Below are positions 41,808 to 50,786 of a DNA stretch of 64,000 nucleotides, piece after piece. The stretch is from Rhodococcus_F sp040656415. Lineage in GTDB: Bacteria; Actinomycetota; Actinomycetes; Mycobacteriales; Mycobacteriaceae. The stretch lies in assembly GCF_040656415.1 (NCBI RefSeq), contig NZ_JBFAMC010000004.1, positions 310,001 to 374,000 of the forward strand, in the 5' to 3' direction. Position 1 is the first letter of the stretch, and each line of letters opens with the position of its first letter. The notes under the pieces were generated by a model. That model searched no databases and was not told the origin of the DNA. It saw only the letters and a list, made by a program, of their open reading frames with translations. The position numbers and the translations under genes are program-made.

Positions 41808-43310
41808 ATGGTTCAAGAGCTATCACACTTTGTCGGCGGCAAGCGTGTCCCCGGTGTCTCGAACAAGTTCGGCGACGTCTACGACCCCAACTCCGGTGGG
41901 GTGCAGGCGCGCGTGCCTCTCGCGAACAAGGCCGAGGCGGAGGCGGCTATCGCGAACGCGGTGGATGCTCAGCGGGAGTGGGCTGCGTTCAACCCGCAGA
42001 AACGCGCCCGCGTGCTGATGAAGTTCCTCCAGCTCGCGCAGGGGGAAATGGAGTCGCTGGCGCGGCTGCTGTCCTCCGAGCACGGCAAGACCATCCCCGA
42101 CGCCAAGGGCGACGTCCAGCGCGGCCTCGAGGTCATCGAGTTCGCGCTCGGTGCCCCGCACCTCCTGAAGGGCGAATACACCGAATCCGCCGGAGACGGC
42201 ATCGACGTTTACTCCATGCGTCAGCCACTCGGCGTCGTAGCGGGCATCACGCCGTTCAATTTCCCTGCCATGATTCCACTCTGGAAGGCGGGCCCCGCGC
42301 TCGCCGCCGGCAATGCGTTCATTCTCAAGCCGTCCGAGCGCGACCCGTCGGTGCCGTTGCGACTTGCCGAACTGTTCCTCGAAGCCGGGCTGCCCGCTGG
42401 GGTATTCAACGTGGTCAACGGCGACAAAGAGGTTGTCGATGTACTACTCACCGACGACCGCATCAAGGCTGTCGGCTTCGTCGGGTCGACCCCGATCGCG
42501 CAGTACATCTACGAGACCGCGGCCGCCCACGGCAAGCGGGCTCAGTGCTTCGGTGGCGCCAAGAACCACGCGATCGTGATGCCCGACGCCAACCTCGACG
42601 AGGTTGCGGACGCACTCGTCGGCGCCGGCTACGGCTCCGCAGGAGAGCGTTGCATGGCGATCTCCGTCGCCGTTCCGGTCGGCGAGGAGACCGCCGACGC
42701 GCTCGTCGCCAAGCTCCGTGAGCGCGTGGCCAACCTGCGGATCGGACGTAGTGACGAAGAGGGAGTCGACTTCGGTCCGCTTGTCGGTAAGGACGGTGTC
42801 GACCGGGTGAACAACTACATCCAGATCGGCCTCGACGAGGGCGCAGAGGCAGTCGTAGACGGTCGCGGCTTCAGTCTCGAAGGCCACGAGAATGGATTCT
42901 TCGTCGGCGCGACGCTGTTCGACAAGGTCACCACCGACATGCGCATCTACAAGGAAGAGATCTTCGGGCCGGTGCTGCTGGTGGCTCGCGCTGCGGACTA
43001 CGAGGAGGCACTGCGTCTGCCGACCGAGCACGAGTACGGCAACGGTGTCGCGATCTTCACCAGTGATGGCGACACCGCGCGGGACTTCACCAACCGCGTG
43101 AACGTGGGCATGGTCGGTGTCAACGTCCCGATCCCGGTGCCGATTGCGTACCACACTTTCGGCGGCTGGAAGCGCTCCGGATTCGGCGATCTCAACCAGC
43201 ACGGCCCCGACTCCTTCCGCTTCTACACGAAGACGAAGACCGTGACGCAGCGCTGGCCTTCCGGCAAGAAGGAGCAGGCCGACCACTTCGTCATCCCCAC
43301 GATGAACTGA
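41808..43310 (+). CDS. mmsA: Methylmalonate-semialdehyde dehydrogenase (CoA-acylating)
   Basis: Aldehyde dehydrogenase of 500 residues that converts methylmalonate semialdehyde to propionyl-CoA, the last valine-specific step. It shows LSSEHGKTIPDAKGDVQRGLEV, MRQPLGVVAGITPFNFPAMIPLWKAGPALAAGN, VGFVGSTPIAQYIYETAA and QCFGGAKNHAIVMPDANL, with the catalytic cysteine in GAGYGSAGERCMAISVAVPVG; the RCMA motif is specific for MmsA over other aldehyde dehydrogenases. First gene of the valine operon; ATG 41808, following a 127-bp gap after cutC. Confidence 0.95.
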   Translation: MVQELSHFVGGKRVPGVSNKFGDVYDPNSGGVQARVPLANKAEAEAAIANAVDAQREWAAFNPQKRARVLMKFLQLAQGEMESLARLLSSEHGKTIPDAKGDVQRGLEVIEFALGAPHLLKGEYTESAGDGIDVYSMRQPLGVVAGITPFNFPAMIPLWKAGPALAAGNAFILKPSERDPSVPLRLAELFLEAGLPAGVFNVVNGDKEVVDVLLTDDRIKAVGFVGSTPIAQYIYETAAAHGKRAQCFGGAKNHAIVMPDANLDEVADALVGAGYGSAGERCMAISVAVPVGEETADALVAKLRERVANLRIGRSDEEGVDFGPLVGKDGVDRVNNYIQIGLDEGAEAVVDGRGFSLEGHENGFFVGATLFDKVTTDMRIYKEEIFGPVLLVARAADYEEALRLPTEHEYGNGVAIFTSDGDTARDFTNRVNVGMVGVNVPIPVPIAYHTFGGWKRSGFGDLNQHGPDSFRFYTKTKTVTQRWPSGKKEQADHFVIPTMN

Positions 43311-43320
43311 GCGGACCGAT

Positions 43321-44484
43321 ATGTTCACCTTGACCGACGACGAGCGGGCGATTCGCGACACGGCCCGTGACTTCGCGGCCGAACATCTAGCGCCCCACGC
43401 CGTGGAATGGGATCAGACCAAGCACTTCCCGGTGGACGTCCTTCGCAAGGCGGCGTCTCTCGGGATGGGCGGCATCTACATCCGTGAGGACGTGGGCGGG
43501 TCGGGGCTGACTCGGGTCGACGCCGCCCGGATCTTCGAGCAGCTCGCCTCGGGCTGCCCGTCCATCGCCGCGTACATCTCCATCCACAACATGGTCGCCT
43601 GGATGATCGACAAGTTCGGCACCGACGAACAGAGACGCACCTGGGTCCCTGGGCTGTGCGCGATGGACCAACTCGGCAGCTACTGCCTCACCGAGCCAGG
43701 TGCCGGCTCGGACGCGGCGGCACTGAGCACCCGGGCGGTGCGCGACGGCGACGTTTTCGTGCTCAACGGGGTCAAGCAGTTCATCTCCGGTGCGGGCACG
43801 TCCGACGTGTATGTGGTGATGGCGCGTTCCGGAGGCAGCGGCCCGAAGGGCATCTCGGCGTTCATCGTGCCCAAGGACTCGCGGGGCCTGTCGTTCGGGG
43901 CCAACGAGGCGAAGATGGGCTGGAATGCTCAGCCCACCCGACAGGTGATCTTCGAGGACGTTCGAGTTCCGGTCGCGAATCTGCTGGGCTCCGAGGGTGA
44001 CGGGTTCCGGATTGCCATGTCCGGCCTGAACGGCGGTCGGCTCAACATCGCCGCATGCTCCGTCGGTGGCGCGCAGGCCGCCTTCGACAAGGCGGTCGCC
44101 TACCTCGCAGATCGCAGCGCGTTCGGTGCGCCGCTGATCGACTCGCAGGCACTGCAGTTCCAGATCGCTGACATGCGCACCGAGTTGGAGGCGGCGCGCA
44201 CCTTGCTGTGGCGGGCTGCGGCGGCACTGGACGAGGAAGCTCCCGATGTCGTCGAGCTCTGTGCGATGGCCAAGCGATTCGCCACGGATACCGGATTCGA
44301 CGTCGCGAACAAGGCCCTGCAACTGCACGGCGGTTACGGCTATCTTGCGGAGTACGGAATCGAGAAGATCGTCCGCGACCTCCGCGTCCACCAGATTCTC
44401 GAGGGCAGTAACGAGATCATGCGGGTGATCATCGCCCGGAGCGTTGTCGGGCGAGCGGTACAGGGAAAGCAAGGAGCGCCATGA
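43321..44484 (+). CDS. Acyl-CoA dehydrogenase, probably isobutyryl-CoA
   Basis: FAD acyl-CoA dehydrogenase, 387 residues, expected to oxidise isobutyryl-CoA to methacrylyl-CoA. It shows FTLTDDERAIRDTARDFAAEHLAPHAVEWD, LGSYCLTEPGAGSDAAALSTRA (the flavin-binding TEPxAGSD), VLNGVKQFISGAG, FASD-like DVRVPVANLLGSEGDGFRIAMSGLNGGR and the end LQLHGGYGYLAEYGIEKIVRDLRVHQILEGSNEIMRVIIAR, where YGIEKIVRD carries the catalytic glutamate. Starts 11 nt after mmsA, and ATGA links it to the next gene. Assigned by operon. Confidence 0.92.
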   Translation: MFTLTDDERAIRDTARDFAAEHLAPHAVEWDQTKHFPVDVLRKAASLGMGGIYIREDVGGSGLTRVDAARIFEQLASGCPSIAAYISIHNMVAWMIDKFGTDEQRRTWVPGLCAMDQLGSYCLTEPGAGSDAAALSTRAVRDGDVFVLNGVKQFISGAGTSDVYVVMARSGGSGPKGISAFIVPKDSRGLSFGANEAKMGWNAQPTRQVIFEDVRVPVANLLGSEGDGFRIAMSGLNGGRLNIAACSVGGAQAAFDKAVAYLADRSAFGAPLIDSQALQFQIADMRTELEAARTLLWRAAAALDEEAPDVVELCAMAKRFATDTGFDVANKALQLHGGYGYLAEYGIEKIVRDLRVHQILEGSNEIMRVIIARSVVGRAVQGKQGAP

Positions 44485-45551
44485 CTGACACAGGTACGGG
44501 TTCGCCTGATGTTCTGATCCGAAAGACAGGCGGACTCGGCCGGATCATCCTCAATCGACCCAAGGCCATCAACGCGCTGAACCACGCCATGGTGCGACAG
44601 ATCGCCGCGGCCCTGGCCGAGTGGTCAGACGACGAAGACGTACGCGTGGTAGTGCTCACCGGTGCAGGCGAGCGGGGGCTGTGCGCGGGCGGCGATATCG
44701 TCTCGATCTATCACGACGCCAAGGAAGGCGGCACGGGCTCGCGTGAATTCTGGCGTGACGAGTACATCCTCAACGCCGCCATCGCGCGCTACCGCAAGCC
44801 GTACGTGGCGATCATGGACGGCATCGTGATGGGCGGCGGGGTCGGTGTCTCCGCGCACGGCAGCGTCCGCGTCGTCACTGAGCGTTCTATGATCGGCATG
44901 CCCGAGACCGGCATAGGCTTCGTTCCAGACGTCGGGGGGACGTACTTGCTCGCCCGTACGCCGGGCGAACTGGGTACTCATATCGCGCTGACGACCGCAC
45001 GGCTCAGCGCGGGCGACGCGATCGCATGTGGATTCGCCGACCATTTCGTCCCCTCCGCGAAAATCGACGACTTCATCGAGAAGCTGTCGACGGTGTCGGT
45101 GGACGAGGCGCTCACCATCTTCTCCGAACCGGCTCCGGTCTCGGACCTGCTGGCGCAACGGAGCTGGATCGACGCCGCGTACTCGACCGACTCTCTCGCC
45201 GACATCGTCTCCCGGTTGCGTGGCAGCGGTGTTCCGGAAGCGAAGAAAGCAGCTGAGCAAGTGCTTTCGAAGTCGCCGACCGCATGTGCGGTCGCGTTGC
45301 GCTCGTTACGCCGTGCCAGGGCCGCGGGCAGCATCGAGGAAGTACTGAACGAGGAATTCCGCGTCTCCGTCGCGTGCTTGCGATCCCACGACCTGGTCGA
45401 GGGAATCCGGGCACAGGTGGTCGAAAAAGACCGCAATCCGCAATGGTCGCCTGCCACGATCGAAGAGGTGGACAGCGATCGGGTCGATTCGTTCTTCGAG
45501 CCCCTCGGCGCGCTCGAGCTCGGACTCACGGCACCACAGCCACAGCACTGA
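44481..45551 (+). CDS. 3-hydroxyisobutyryl-CoA hydrolase
   Basis: Crotonase-fold hydrolase of 356 residues. It begins as enoyl-CoA hydratases do (GGLGRIILNRPKAINALNHAMV, GAGERGLCAGGDIVSIYHDAK) but is 90-100 residues longer, which is the mark of HIBCH. Further on come YVAIMDGIVMGGGVGVSAHGSVRVVTERSMIGMPETGIGFVPDVGGTYLLARTPGELG and, at the C-terminus, EFRVSVACLRSHDLVEGIRAQVVEKDRNPQW, typical of that family. It hydrolyses 3-hydroxyisobutyryl-CoA to free 3-hydroxyisobutyrate. ATGA overlap with the acyl-CoA dehydrogenase gene. Confidence 0.92.
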   Translation: MTDTGTGSPDVLIRKTGGLGRIILNRPKAINALNHAMVRQIAAALAEWSDDEDVRVVVLTGAGERGLCAGGDIVSIYHDAKEGGTGSREFWRDEYILNAAIARYRKPYVAIMDGIVMGGGVGVSAHGSVRVVTERSMIGMPETGIGFVPDVGGTYLLARTPGELGTHIALTTARLSAGDAIACGFADHFVPSAKIDDFIEKLSTVSVDEALTIFSEPAPVSDLLAQRSWIDAAYSTDSLADIVSRLRGSGVPEAKKAAEQVLSKSPTACAVALRSLRRARAAGSIEEVLNEEFRVSVACLRSHDLVEGIRAQVVEKDRNPQWSPATIEEVDSDRVDSFFEPLGALELGLTAPQPQH

Positions 45552-45583
45552 TCACCAGCCACAAACGTCCAGGAGGGACCTCT

Positions 45584-46492
45584 ATGAGCATTTCTGTCGG
45601 TTTTCTGGGGCTCGGCCACATGGGCGGCCCCATGGCGTCCAACCTCGTGAACGCGGGTCACAACGTCGTCGGCTTCGATCCGGTTCCTGCCGCGCTCGAA
45701 CAGGCCGGGAAAGCGGGTGTATCCGTCGTCGAGTCAGCGGAAGCTGCGGTCGGTGGGTCTGATGTCGTGATCACGATGCTGCCGAGCGGGCAACACGTTC
45801 TCAGCCTGTACGAGCAGATCCTGCCCGCCGCGAAGCCCGGCACATTGTTCATCGATTGCTCCACTATCGACGTCGCTGACGCTCGCACAGCGCACCAGCA
45901 GGCCGTCGAGGCCGGCCACCGTGCGGTGGACGCACCGGTCTCGGGTGGCGTCGTCGGCGCCACGGCAGGAACCCTCGCATTCATGGTCGGAGGTTCCGAG
46001 CAGGACTTCACCGCCGCCGAGCCGATTCTGGACGTGATGGGGAAGAAGGTCGTCCACTGCGGTAGTCCTGGCAACGGGCAGGCTGCGAAGATTTGCAACA
46101 ACATGATTCTCGGTGTCTCGATGATCGCGGTCAGCGAGGCATTCGTCCTCGGTGAGAAACTTGGGCTGAGTAACCAGGCACTGTTCGACGTCGCGTCCAA
46201 CGCATCGGGACAGTGCTGGGCCCTTGTCGCCAACTGCCCCGTGCCTGGGCCCGTTCCGACGAGCCCGGCCAACAGGGATTACGAGCCGGGTTTCGCGGCC
46301 AGTTTGATGGACAAGGATCTCGGTCTCGCCGCGAATGCACTGCGTGCGAACGGTGTCGAAGCGGATCTAGGGCTGCGTGCTGCAGAGCTCTACAGCAGCT
46401 TTAACGCGGCCGGTGGCGGTGGGCAAGACTTCTCGGCCATCATCAAAGACGTCCGCGAACGTTCCAGCCGAAAGACCGAGGCAGACCAGTGA
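45584..46492 (+). CDS. mmsB: 3-hydroxyisobutyrate dehydrogenase
   Basis: NAD-dependent beta-hydroxyacid dehydrogenase of 302 residues oxidising 3-hydroxyisobutyrate to methylmalonate semialdehyde. It shows the dinucleotide motif VGFLGLGHMGGPMASNLVNAGH, DAPVSGGVVGATAGTLAFMVGG (substrate loop) and GSPGNGQAAKICNNMILGVSMIAVSEAFVLGE with the catalytic lysine in GQAAKICNN. AGGAGGGACCTCT precedes ATG 45584. GTGA overlap with the following enoyl-CoA hydratase. Confidence 0.95.
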   Translation: MSISVGFLGLGHMGGPMASNLVNAGHNVVGFDPVPAALEQAGKAGVSVVESAEAAVGGSDVVITMLPSGQHVLSLYEQILPAAKPGTLFIDCSTIDVADARTAHQQAVEAGHRAVDAPVSGGVVGATAGTLAFMVGGSEQDFTAAEPILDVMGKKVVHCGSPGNGQAAKICNNMILGVSMIAVSEAFVLGEKLGLSNQALFDVASNASGQCWALVANCPVPGPVPTSPANRDYEPGFAASLMDKDLGLAANALRANGVEADLGLRAAELYSSFNAAGGGGQDFSAIIKDVRERSSRKTEADQ

Positions 46493-47265
46493 CCGACTTC
46501 GAGACCATCCTGTTAGAGCGCAAGGGGCGCGTGGGTGTGATCACCCTCAACCGCCCGAAAGCGCTGAATGCGTTGAACTCCGAGCTGATGCGCGAGGTCG
46601 TGGCAGCGGTGGACGAACTAGAGGGTGACACCGAGATCGGCGCCATCGTCATCACCGGTTCCGACCGCGCGTTCGCAGCGGGCGCCGACATCAAGGAGAT
46701 GCAGCCGAAGTCATACATGGACGTCTATCTCGAAGACTTCTTCGCGGCGTGGGACCGGCTGGCAGCCGCTCGCAAACCGACGATCGCCGCGGTCGCAGGG
46801 TATGCCCTCGGTGGCGGATGTGAGCTGGCAATGATGTGCGACATCCTCCTCGCTGCGGACACCGCCAAGTTCGGTCAGCCCGAGATCAAGCTCGGTGTCA
46901 TCCCGGGTATCGGCGGTTCGCAGCGTCTCACACGCGCGGTGGGCAAGGCCAAGGCTATGGAACTGTGTCTGACCGGGCGGAACATGGACGCCGAGGAGGC
47001 TGAACGAGCCGGGCTCGTGTCCCGTATCGTGCCTGCCGCGGATCTGCTCGAGGAGGCGCTGAAGACCGCGACGACCGTCGCCGAAATGTCGCTTCCCGTC
47101 GCCATGATGGCGAAGGAGGCCGTCAACCGGGCGTTCGAGACCACCCTGTCCGAGGGGGTCCGGTTCGAACGGCGGGTGTTCCATTCGGCCTTCGCGACAG
47201 AGGACCAGAAGGAAGGCATGGCAGCGTTCGTCGAGAAGCGTTCGCCGGTGTTCAAACACCGCTAG
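46489..47265 (+). CDS. Enoyl-CoA hydratase, probably methacrylyl-CoA hydratase
   Basis: Crotonase of 258 residues. All core elements are present: RVGVITLNRPKALNALNSELM, GSDRAFAAGADIKEMQPKSYMDV, VAGYALGGGCELAMMCDILLAADTAKFGQPEIKLGVIPGIGGSQRLTRAVGKAKAMELCLTG. The two catalytic glutamates (GGCELA and QPEIKLG) are conserved, so hydration of methacrylyl-CoA (or crotonyl-type substrates) is expected. Starts with GTG overlapping the mmsB stop; last gene of the valine operon, followed by a strong hairpin. Confidence 0.92.
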   Translation: MTDFETILLERKGRVGVITLNRPKALNALNSELMREVVAAVDELEGDTEIGAIVITGSDRAFAAGADIKEMQPKSYMDVYLEDFFAAWDRLAAARKPTIAAVAGYALGGGCELAMMCDILLAADTAKFGQPEIKLGVIPGIGGSQRLTRAVGKAKAMELCLTGRNMDAEEAERAGLVSRIVPAADLLEEALKTATTVAEMSLPVAMMAKEAVNRAFETTLSEGVRFERRVFHSAFATEDQKEGMAAFVEKRSPVFKHR

Positions 47266-47280
47266 ACCACTACATCGATA

Positions 47281-47307
47281 GCCCCGCACCGCTCTCAGGT
47301 GCGGGGC
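47281..47307. terminator. Terminator after valine operon
   Basis: GCCCCGCACC pairs perfectly with GGTGCGGGGC across a 7-base loop (GCTCTCA). It sits in the 54-bp gap between the convergent enoyl-CoA hydratase and MarR genes. No U-tract follows on either strand. Confidence 0.7.
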
Positions 47308-47319
47308 GATGACCGTGCT

Positions 47320-47853
47320 TCACCACCTACCGGGTGTGTCCCCGGTGTCGAAATCTCCTGCTTCGCGTCGTAGTTCGGCGAGGATGGTGACGAGTTGCTC
47401 CAACTTGTCGCCGGAGACTCCAGGCTGTGAGAACACCTGAGCGTTCAGTCTCTCGGTGGATTCGAGGGCAAGTTTCCTTCCCTCATCGGTGATTTCGATG
47501 AGGGTGGCCCGACGGTCGCTCGGATGTGGAATGCGTCGAACGAGATTCGCAGCCTCTAGACGATCGACGGCGTTCGTGACGCTGGTGGGGTGGACCTGAA
47601 GGCGTGCGCTGGCCTTCGCCATCGGCAAGGCGCCGGTGCGGGTGAAGGTGAGCAGCGTCAGGAGCTCGTACCTCGCGAACGTCAGCCCCGAGGGCTTGAG
47701 CACCTCTTCTACGCGGGCCATCATGATCTGCTGCGCTCGCATCACTGAGGTCACCGCGGCCATGCCGTCCGCGACGTCACCCCAGCCATGTTTCGTCCAC
47801 TGCCGATGGGCCTCTTCGATGGGGTCGAGATGAAGTGGTGACGGTGGTGGCAT
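47320..47853 (-). CDS. MarR family regulator
   Basis: Winged-helix regulator of 177 residues. It has the MarR pattern MMARVEEVLKPSGLTFARYELLTLLTFTRTGALPMAKASARLQVHPTSVTNAVDRLEAANLVRRIPHPSDRRATLIEITDEGRKLA, with the DRR wing. ATG 47853 is preferred over 47892 because a perfect 12-bp palindrome lies just upstream of it and would otherwise be coding. Divergent from an alpha/beta hydrolase gene, a likely target. The closest look-alikes regulate fatty-acid or aromatic degradation, but the inducer is unknown. Confidence 0.9.
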   Translation of the reverse strand: MPPPSPLHLDPIEEAHRQWTKHGWGDVADGMAAVTSVMRAQQIMMARVEEVLKPSGLTFARYELLTLLTFTRTGALPMAKASARLQVHPTSVTNAVDRLEAANLVRRIPHPSDRRATLIEITDEGRKLALESTERLNAQVFSQPGVSGDKLEQLVTILAELRREAGDFDTGDTPGRW

Positions 47854-47863
47854 GTCTCGATCA

Positions 47864-47875
47864 TCCCACGTGGGA
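47864..47875. promoter_or_regulatory. Candidate MarR operator
   Basis: TCCCACGTGGGA is a perfect 12-bp palindrome 10 bp before the MarR start and 52 bp before the divergent hydrolase start, where a self-regulating MarR dimer would bind. Confidence 0.5.
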
Positions 47876-47926
47876 CGTGCGAGTGGCGTCACCCGCCTTA
47901 CCGTTCGGCCATGTAATCATGGGACA

Positions 47927-48775
47927 GTGGCAGGGTATGAGCGGGTCAGCACGGTCACTCGAGACGGAATGACCTTCGATGTTCGCGATGACGGGCCGAT
48001 CGACGGAGTCCCAGTGGTTCTCTTGCACGGATTTCCACAGGATTCGCGGTCGTGGAACGCGTTGGCGCCCTTGCTGCACCGACGTGGCTTTCGTACGCTC
48101 GCTCCGGACCAACGGGGCTACTCTCCGGGGGCGCGGCCACGGCCCAGGTGGGCCTACCGCATCTCGGAGCTGCAGCAAGACATCGTGGCTCTCATCGACC
48201 AGGCAGGGCTCGGTCCTGTGCATCTCGTGGGGCACGATTGGGGTGCGGTCGTGGCGTGGGAGGTGGCGGCAGCCTCGCCCGACCGGGTACGTACACTGAC
48301 GGCGCTCTCGGTGCCGCATCCGGGAGCATTCGTGCGGGCGCTCCTGACCAGCAGTCAGATCGTGAAATCCTGGTACATGTTCGCCTTCCAAGTACCGTGG
48401 ATTCCGGAGCGGCTGATGGCGGAAGACGGTGTCGTATACCGGAAACTGCGTGCAAGCGGTCATTCGGCGGCCGCCGCGAAACGCGACCTGGAGCCGATGC
48501 GCGACTACGCTCGGGCGCGAGGTGCGCTGAATTGGTACCGCGCACTACCTTTCGCCATATTCGGATCGGTCTCCAAGAAAGTGCGGGTACCGACTCTGTT
48601 CGTGTGGAGCGACGGTGACGTCGCCATCGGACCGGTGGGGCCCATACTGACGTCGCGATTCGTGGATGCTCCGTACACCTACGAAGTGTTCCGCGGTGTC
48701 AGCCACTGGATTCCGGACGAGGCGGCCGAGCGGCTCGACGAACTAGTCGGCAACCACCTGCGCGACCGGCCCTGA
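47927..48775 (+). CDS. Alpha/beta hydrolase, epoxide-hydrolase/dehalogenase type
   Basis: Alpha/beta-hydrolase of 282 residues with an aspartate nucleophile: GPVHLVGHDWGAVVAWEVAA (GHDWG), oxyanion loop VVLLHGFPQDSRSWNAL, cap domain between residues 130 and 205 (FAFQVPWIPERLMAEDGVVY), acid in LFVWSDGDVAIG and base histidine in FRGVSHWIPDEAAERL. The GHDWG elbow and HGFP loop are those of epoxide hydrolases and fluoroacetate/haloalkane dehalogenases rather than esterases. GTG 47927 start. Divergent from MarR. Confidence 0.88.
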   Translation: MAGYERVSTVTRDGMTFDVRDDGPIDGVPVVLLHGFPQDSRSWNALAPLLHRRGFRTLAPDQRGYSPGARPRPRWAYRISELQQDIVALIDQAGLGPVHLVGHDWGAVVAWEVAAASPDRVRTLTALSVPHPGAFVRALLTSSQIVKSWYMFAFQVPWIPERLMAEDGVVYRKLRASGHSAAAAKRDLEPMRDYARARGALNWYRALPFAIFGSVSKKVRVPTLFVWSDGDVAIGPVGPILTSRFVDAPYTYEVFRGVSHWIPDEAAERLDELVGNHLRDRP

Positions 48776-48811
48776 TGCGAATTACGAGGTGTCTTCGGCC
48801 TTCGGCTGCTG

Positions 48812-49969
48812 TCACATCGACGTGCTGAACTCGTAGCCTGCAAACCTCTCGTCCACCTGCTCGGCAGTCAGTCCGAACTCCTCGAGCGTGTATTTGTGTG
48901 AGGGCCGACGGTCACCGCTGCGGCTTTCGGCGTGCATCGCCTCCATCTTGGCCTGGGCCTGCGCACTCAAATCGAGACCGAAGTGCTTGTAGACCCCTTC
49001 GACGGTGCCGAGTGGATCGGCCACGAAATCGTGGTAGTCGACGTCGATGAACTGGGCGGGGTCGTGGCGGGCGCGAGCCTCGGTGAATTTGTCGAGTCCT
49101 CGGGCCCACAGTTCGAGTTGGCTCTCGCCGATGACGCTACCCCGGAACTTCTCCGACCAGCCGCTTGTCGCCTGTTCCGCGAGGCTGCATACGGACGGGA
49201 CAACGGTGCGCGGTGGACGGTGGGTCTGGATGATCAGCGCATCCGGATACACCGCCAGCAGTTCGTCGAGCGCGAACAGGTGACTGGGGTTCTTGAGAAC
49301 CCAGCGACGGTCCTGATCGGGAAGCCCGATCAGTTGGAGATTCTTCTTGTGCCTCTGGTAGGCATTGGTCCAGTCTTGTCGCTCGAGCCACGCCGAGTAT
49401 GTGGGCAGATGGGCAAGGCATTCGTACGAGATCGACTTGAATGTCTGCCGCAGCAACTGCCAGCATTCCTCTACCTCACTTGCCGACATGTAGTGCACAC
49501 CCATGAACTCGGGTCGCTCGACGTGGTGCCGGCCGAAACCCTCCTCGATCTTCTGGAACACGGGATTCGATGCCCAGCTCTCGCGCGGTGGCCGTGGTTG
49601 GGGCATCTCGGTCAACCACATCTCGAGACCCTGATTCGACGGGTCTGCGGTGAGCAGTCGGTGCAGAGCTGTGGTTCCGGTGCGGGGAAGTCCGGTGACG
49701 AAGATCGGCCGCTCGACCTGTACGTCTGCGTACTCGGGGTTGCGCTTCCACGCCGCTTCGCTGAGCAGGCGTGCTACCAGAGCACCGCGGAGAAAGACTC
49801 GGGACACTTTGCTGCCGAGCGGTGTCAATTGCTCGTCGCGGCGATAGGAGTCGAGCAAGACGCCCAGAGCCTCGGTGTAGTCATCGGTGCCGAAGTCGTC
49901 CAGTCCCGACAGTCGGGTCGCCGACGCGTGGAGATCGTCGACGGTGCCGACGGTGGTGCGTTCGCTCAT
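48812..49969 (-). CDS. PAPS-dependent sulfotransferase (Rv3529c-like)
   Basis: Sulfotransferase-fold protein of 385 residues. The 5'-phosphosulfate loop is RPIFVTGLPRTGTTALHRLL, and the 3'-phosphate site region is RWVLKNPSHLFALDELLAVYPDALIIQTHRPPRTVVPS. The C-terminal helix RRPSHKYTLEEFGLTAEQVDERF is typical of actinobacterial members. It should transfer sulfate from PAPS to a hydroxyl group; PAPS-making genes lie 3 kb away. Order sulfotransferase-SDR-DUF1214 copies, as I recall, Rv3529c-Rv3530c-Rv3531c in the M. tuberculosis cholesterol region. Its gene starts 19 nt after the SDR stop and is last in an operon led by a KstR-type box. The acceptor is not evident; a steroid or a side-chain alcohol is a guess from regulation. 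Confidence 0.85.
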   Translation of the reverse strand: MSERTTVGTVDDLHASATRLSGLDDFGTDDYTEALGVLLDSYRRDEQLTPLGSKVSRVFLRGALVARLLSEAAWKRNPEYADVQVERPIFVTGLPRTGTTALHRLLTADPSNQGLEMWLTEMPQPRPPRESWASNPVFQKIEEGFGRHHVERPEFMGVHYMSASEVEECWQLLRQTFKSISYECLAHLPTYSAWLERQDWTNAYQRHKKNLQLIGLPDQDRRWVLKNPSHLFALDELLAVYPDALIIQTHRPPRTVVPSVCSLAEQATSGWSEKFRGSVIGESQLELWARGLDKFTEARARHDPAQFIDVDYHDFVADPLGTVEGVYKHFGLDLSAQAQAKMEAMHAESRSGDRRPSHKYTLEEFGLTAEQVDERFAGYEFSTSM

Positions 49970-49988
49970 GGTTTACGCTTTCCGATCG

Positions 49989-50786
49989 CTAGTGGTGGAA
50001 TTCGCCGCAGTTGACATCGAGACACTGACCGGTGATCGCAGTCGCCATCGGCGAGGCGAGGAAGATCACCGCGTCCGCGATCTCGTCTGTCTCGGGTAGG
50101 CGTTTCAGGTCGGTGTTCGCGGCGGTGTACTCGTAGATCTGATCCACGGTGGTGCCGTACTTCTCGGCCTGGTGGGCGAAATACTGTTTCAGCGTGTCGC
50201 CCCAGATATACCCGGGAGCAACGGAATTGACGCGGATCCCTTGCGGTCCCAGCTCTGTCGCGAGCGACTGGGACATGGCGAGGAGGGCCGACTTGGCGAT
50301 CTTGTAGCTACCGTACCGTTCCTGGGAGTGCCTCAACACCATCGAGTTGATGTTCACCACGGCGCCCGCCGTCTCGGCGAGGACTGGCGTGAACAACTGT
50401 GTGAGGCGCAACGCCCCGAGCACTGTCAGTTCGAAACTGCTACGGATGTGGTCGAAATCGGTCCGGGCCAGCGGTTTCATCGACGGCACCGAGAACGCGT
50501 TGTTGATCAACACATCTACCTTGCCGTAAGCGTCGACGGCTGCGGACACAAGGTTCTCCGCCGAAGTTCGGTCGGTGATATCGGTCGGCACCGTCACCGC
50601 CCGTCGGCCCAGGGCGACGACATCCTTGGCTACCTTCTCCAGCCGTGGGGCGGTGCGGGCAGCCAGCACCACGTCGGCTCCGGCGCCGGCGCAGCGGACG
50701 GCGAGCGTAGTCCCCAAGGCAGGCCCGACACCGGATATGACGACCACTTTGTCCTGCAACAGATTCGATGCGGTCATCGTGGTCAC
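49989..50786 (-). CDS. Short-chain dehydrogenase/reductase (Rv3530c-like)
   Basis: SDR enzyme of 265 residues oxidising an alcohol or reducing a ketone with NAD(P). Cofactor motif VVVISGVGPALGTTLAVRCAGAGADVVLAAR (a TGxxxGxG variant), DVLINNAFSVPSM (NNA), catalytic serine in VVNINSMVLRHS and YGSYKIAKSALLAMSQ (YxxxK), and PGYIWGD after it. The EFHH end is unusual. ATGA overlap with DUF1214 gene upstream; 19 nt to the sulfotransferase. Its substrate is expected to be related to the sulfotransferase acceptor. Confidence 0.9.
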   Translation of the reverse strand: MTTMTASNLLQDKVVVISGVGPALGTTLAVRCAGAGADVVLAARTAPRLEKVAKDVVALGRRAVTVPTDITDRTSAENLVSAAVDAYGKVDVLINNAFSVPSMKPLARTDFDHIRSSFELTVLGALRLTQLFTPVLAETAGAVVNINSMVLRHSQERYGSYKIAKSALLAMSQSLATELGPQGIRVNSVAPGYIWGDTLKQYFAHQAEKYGTTVDQIYEYTAANTDLKRLPETDEIADAVIFLASPMATAITGQCLDVNCGEFHH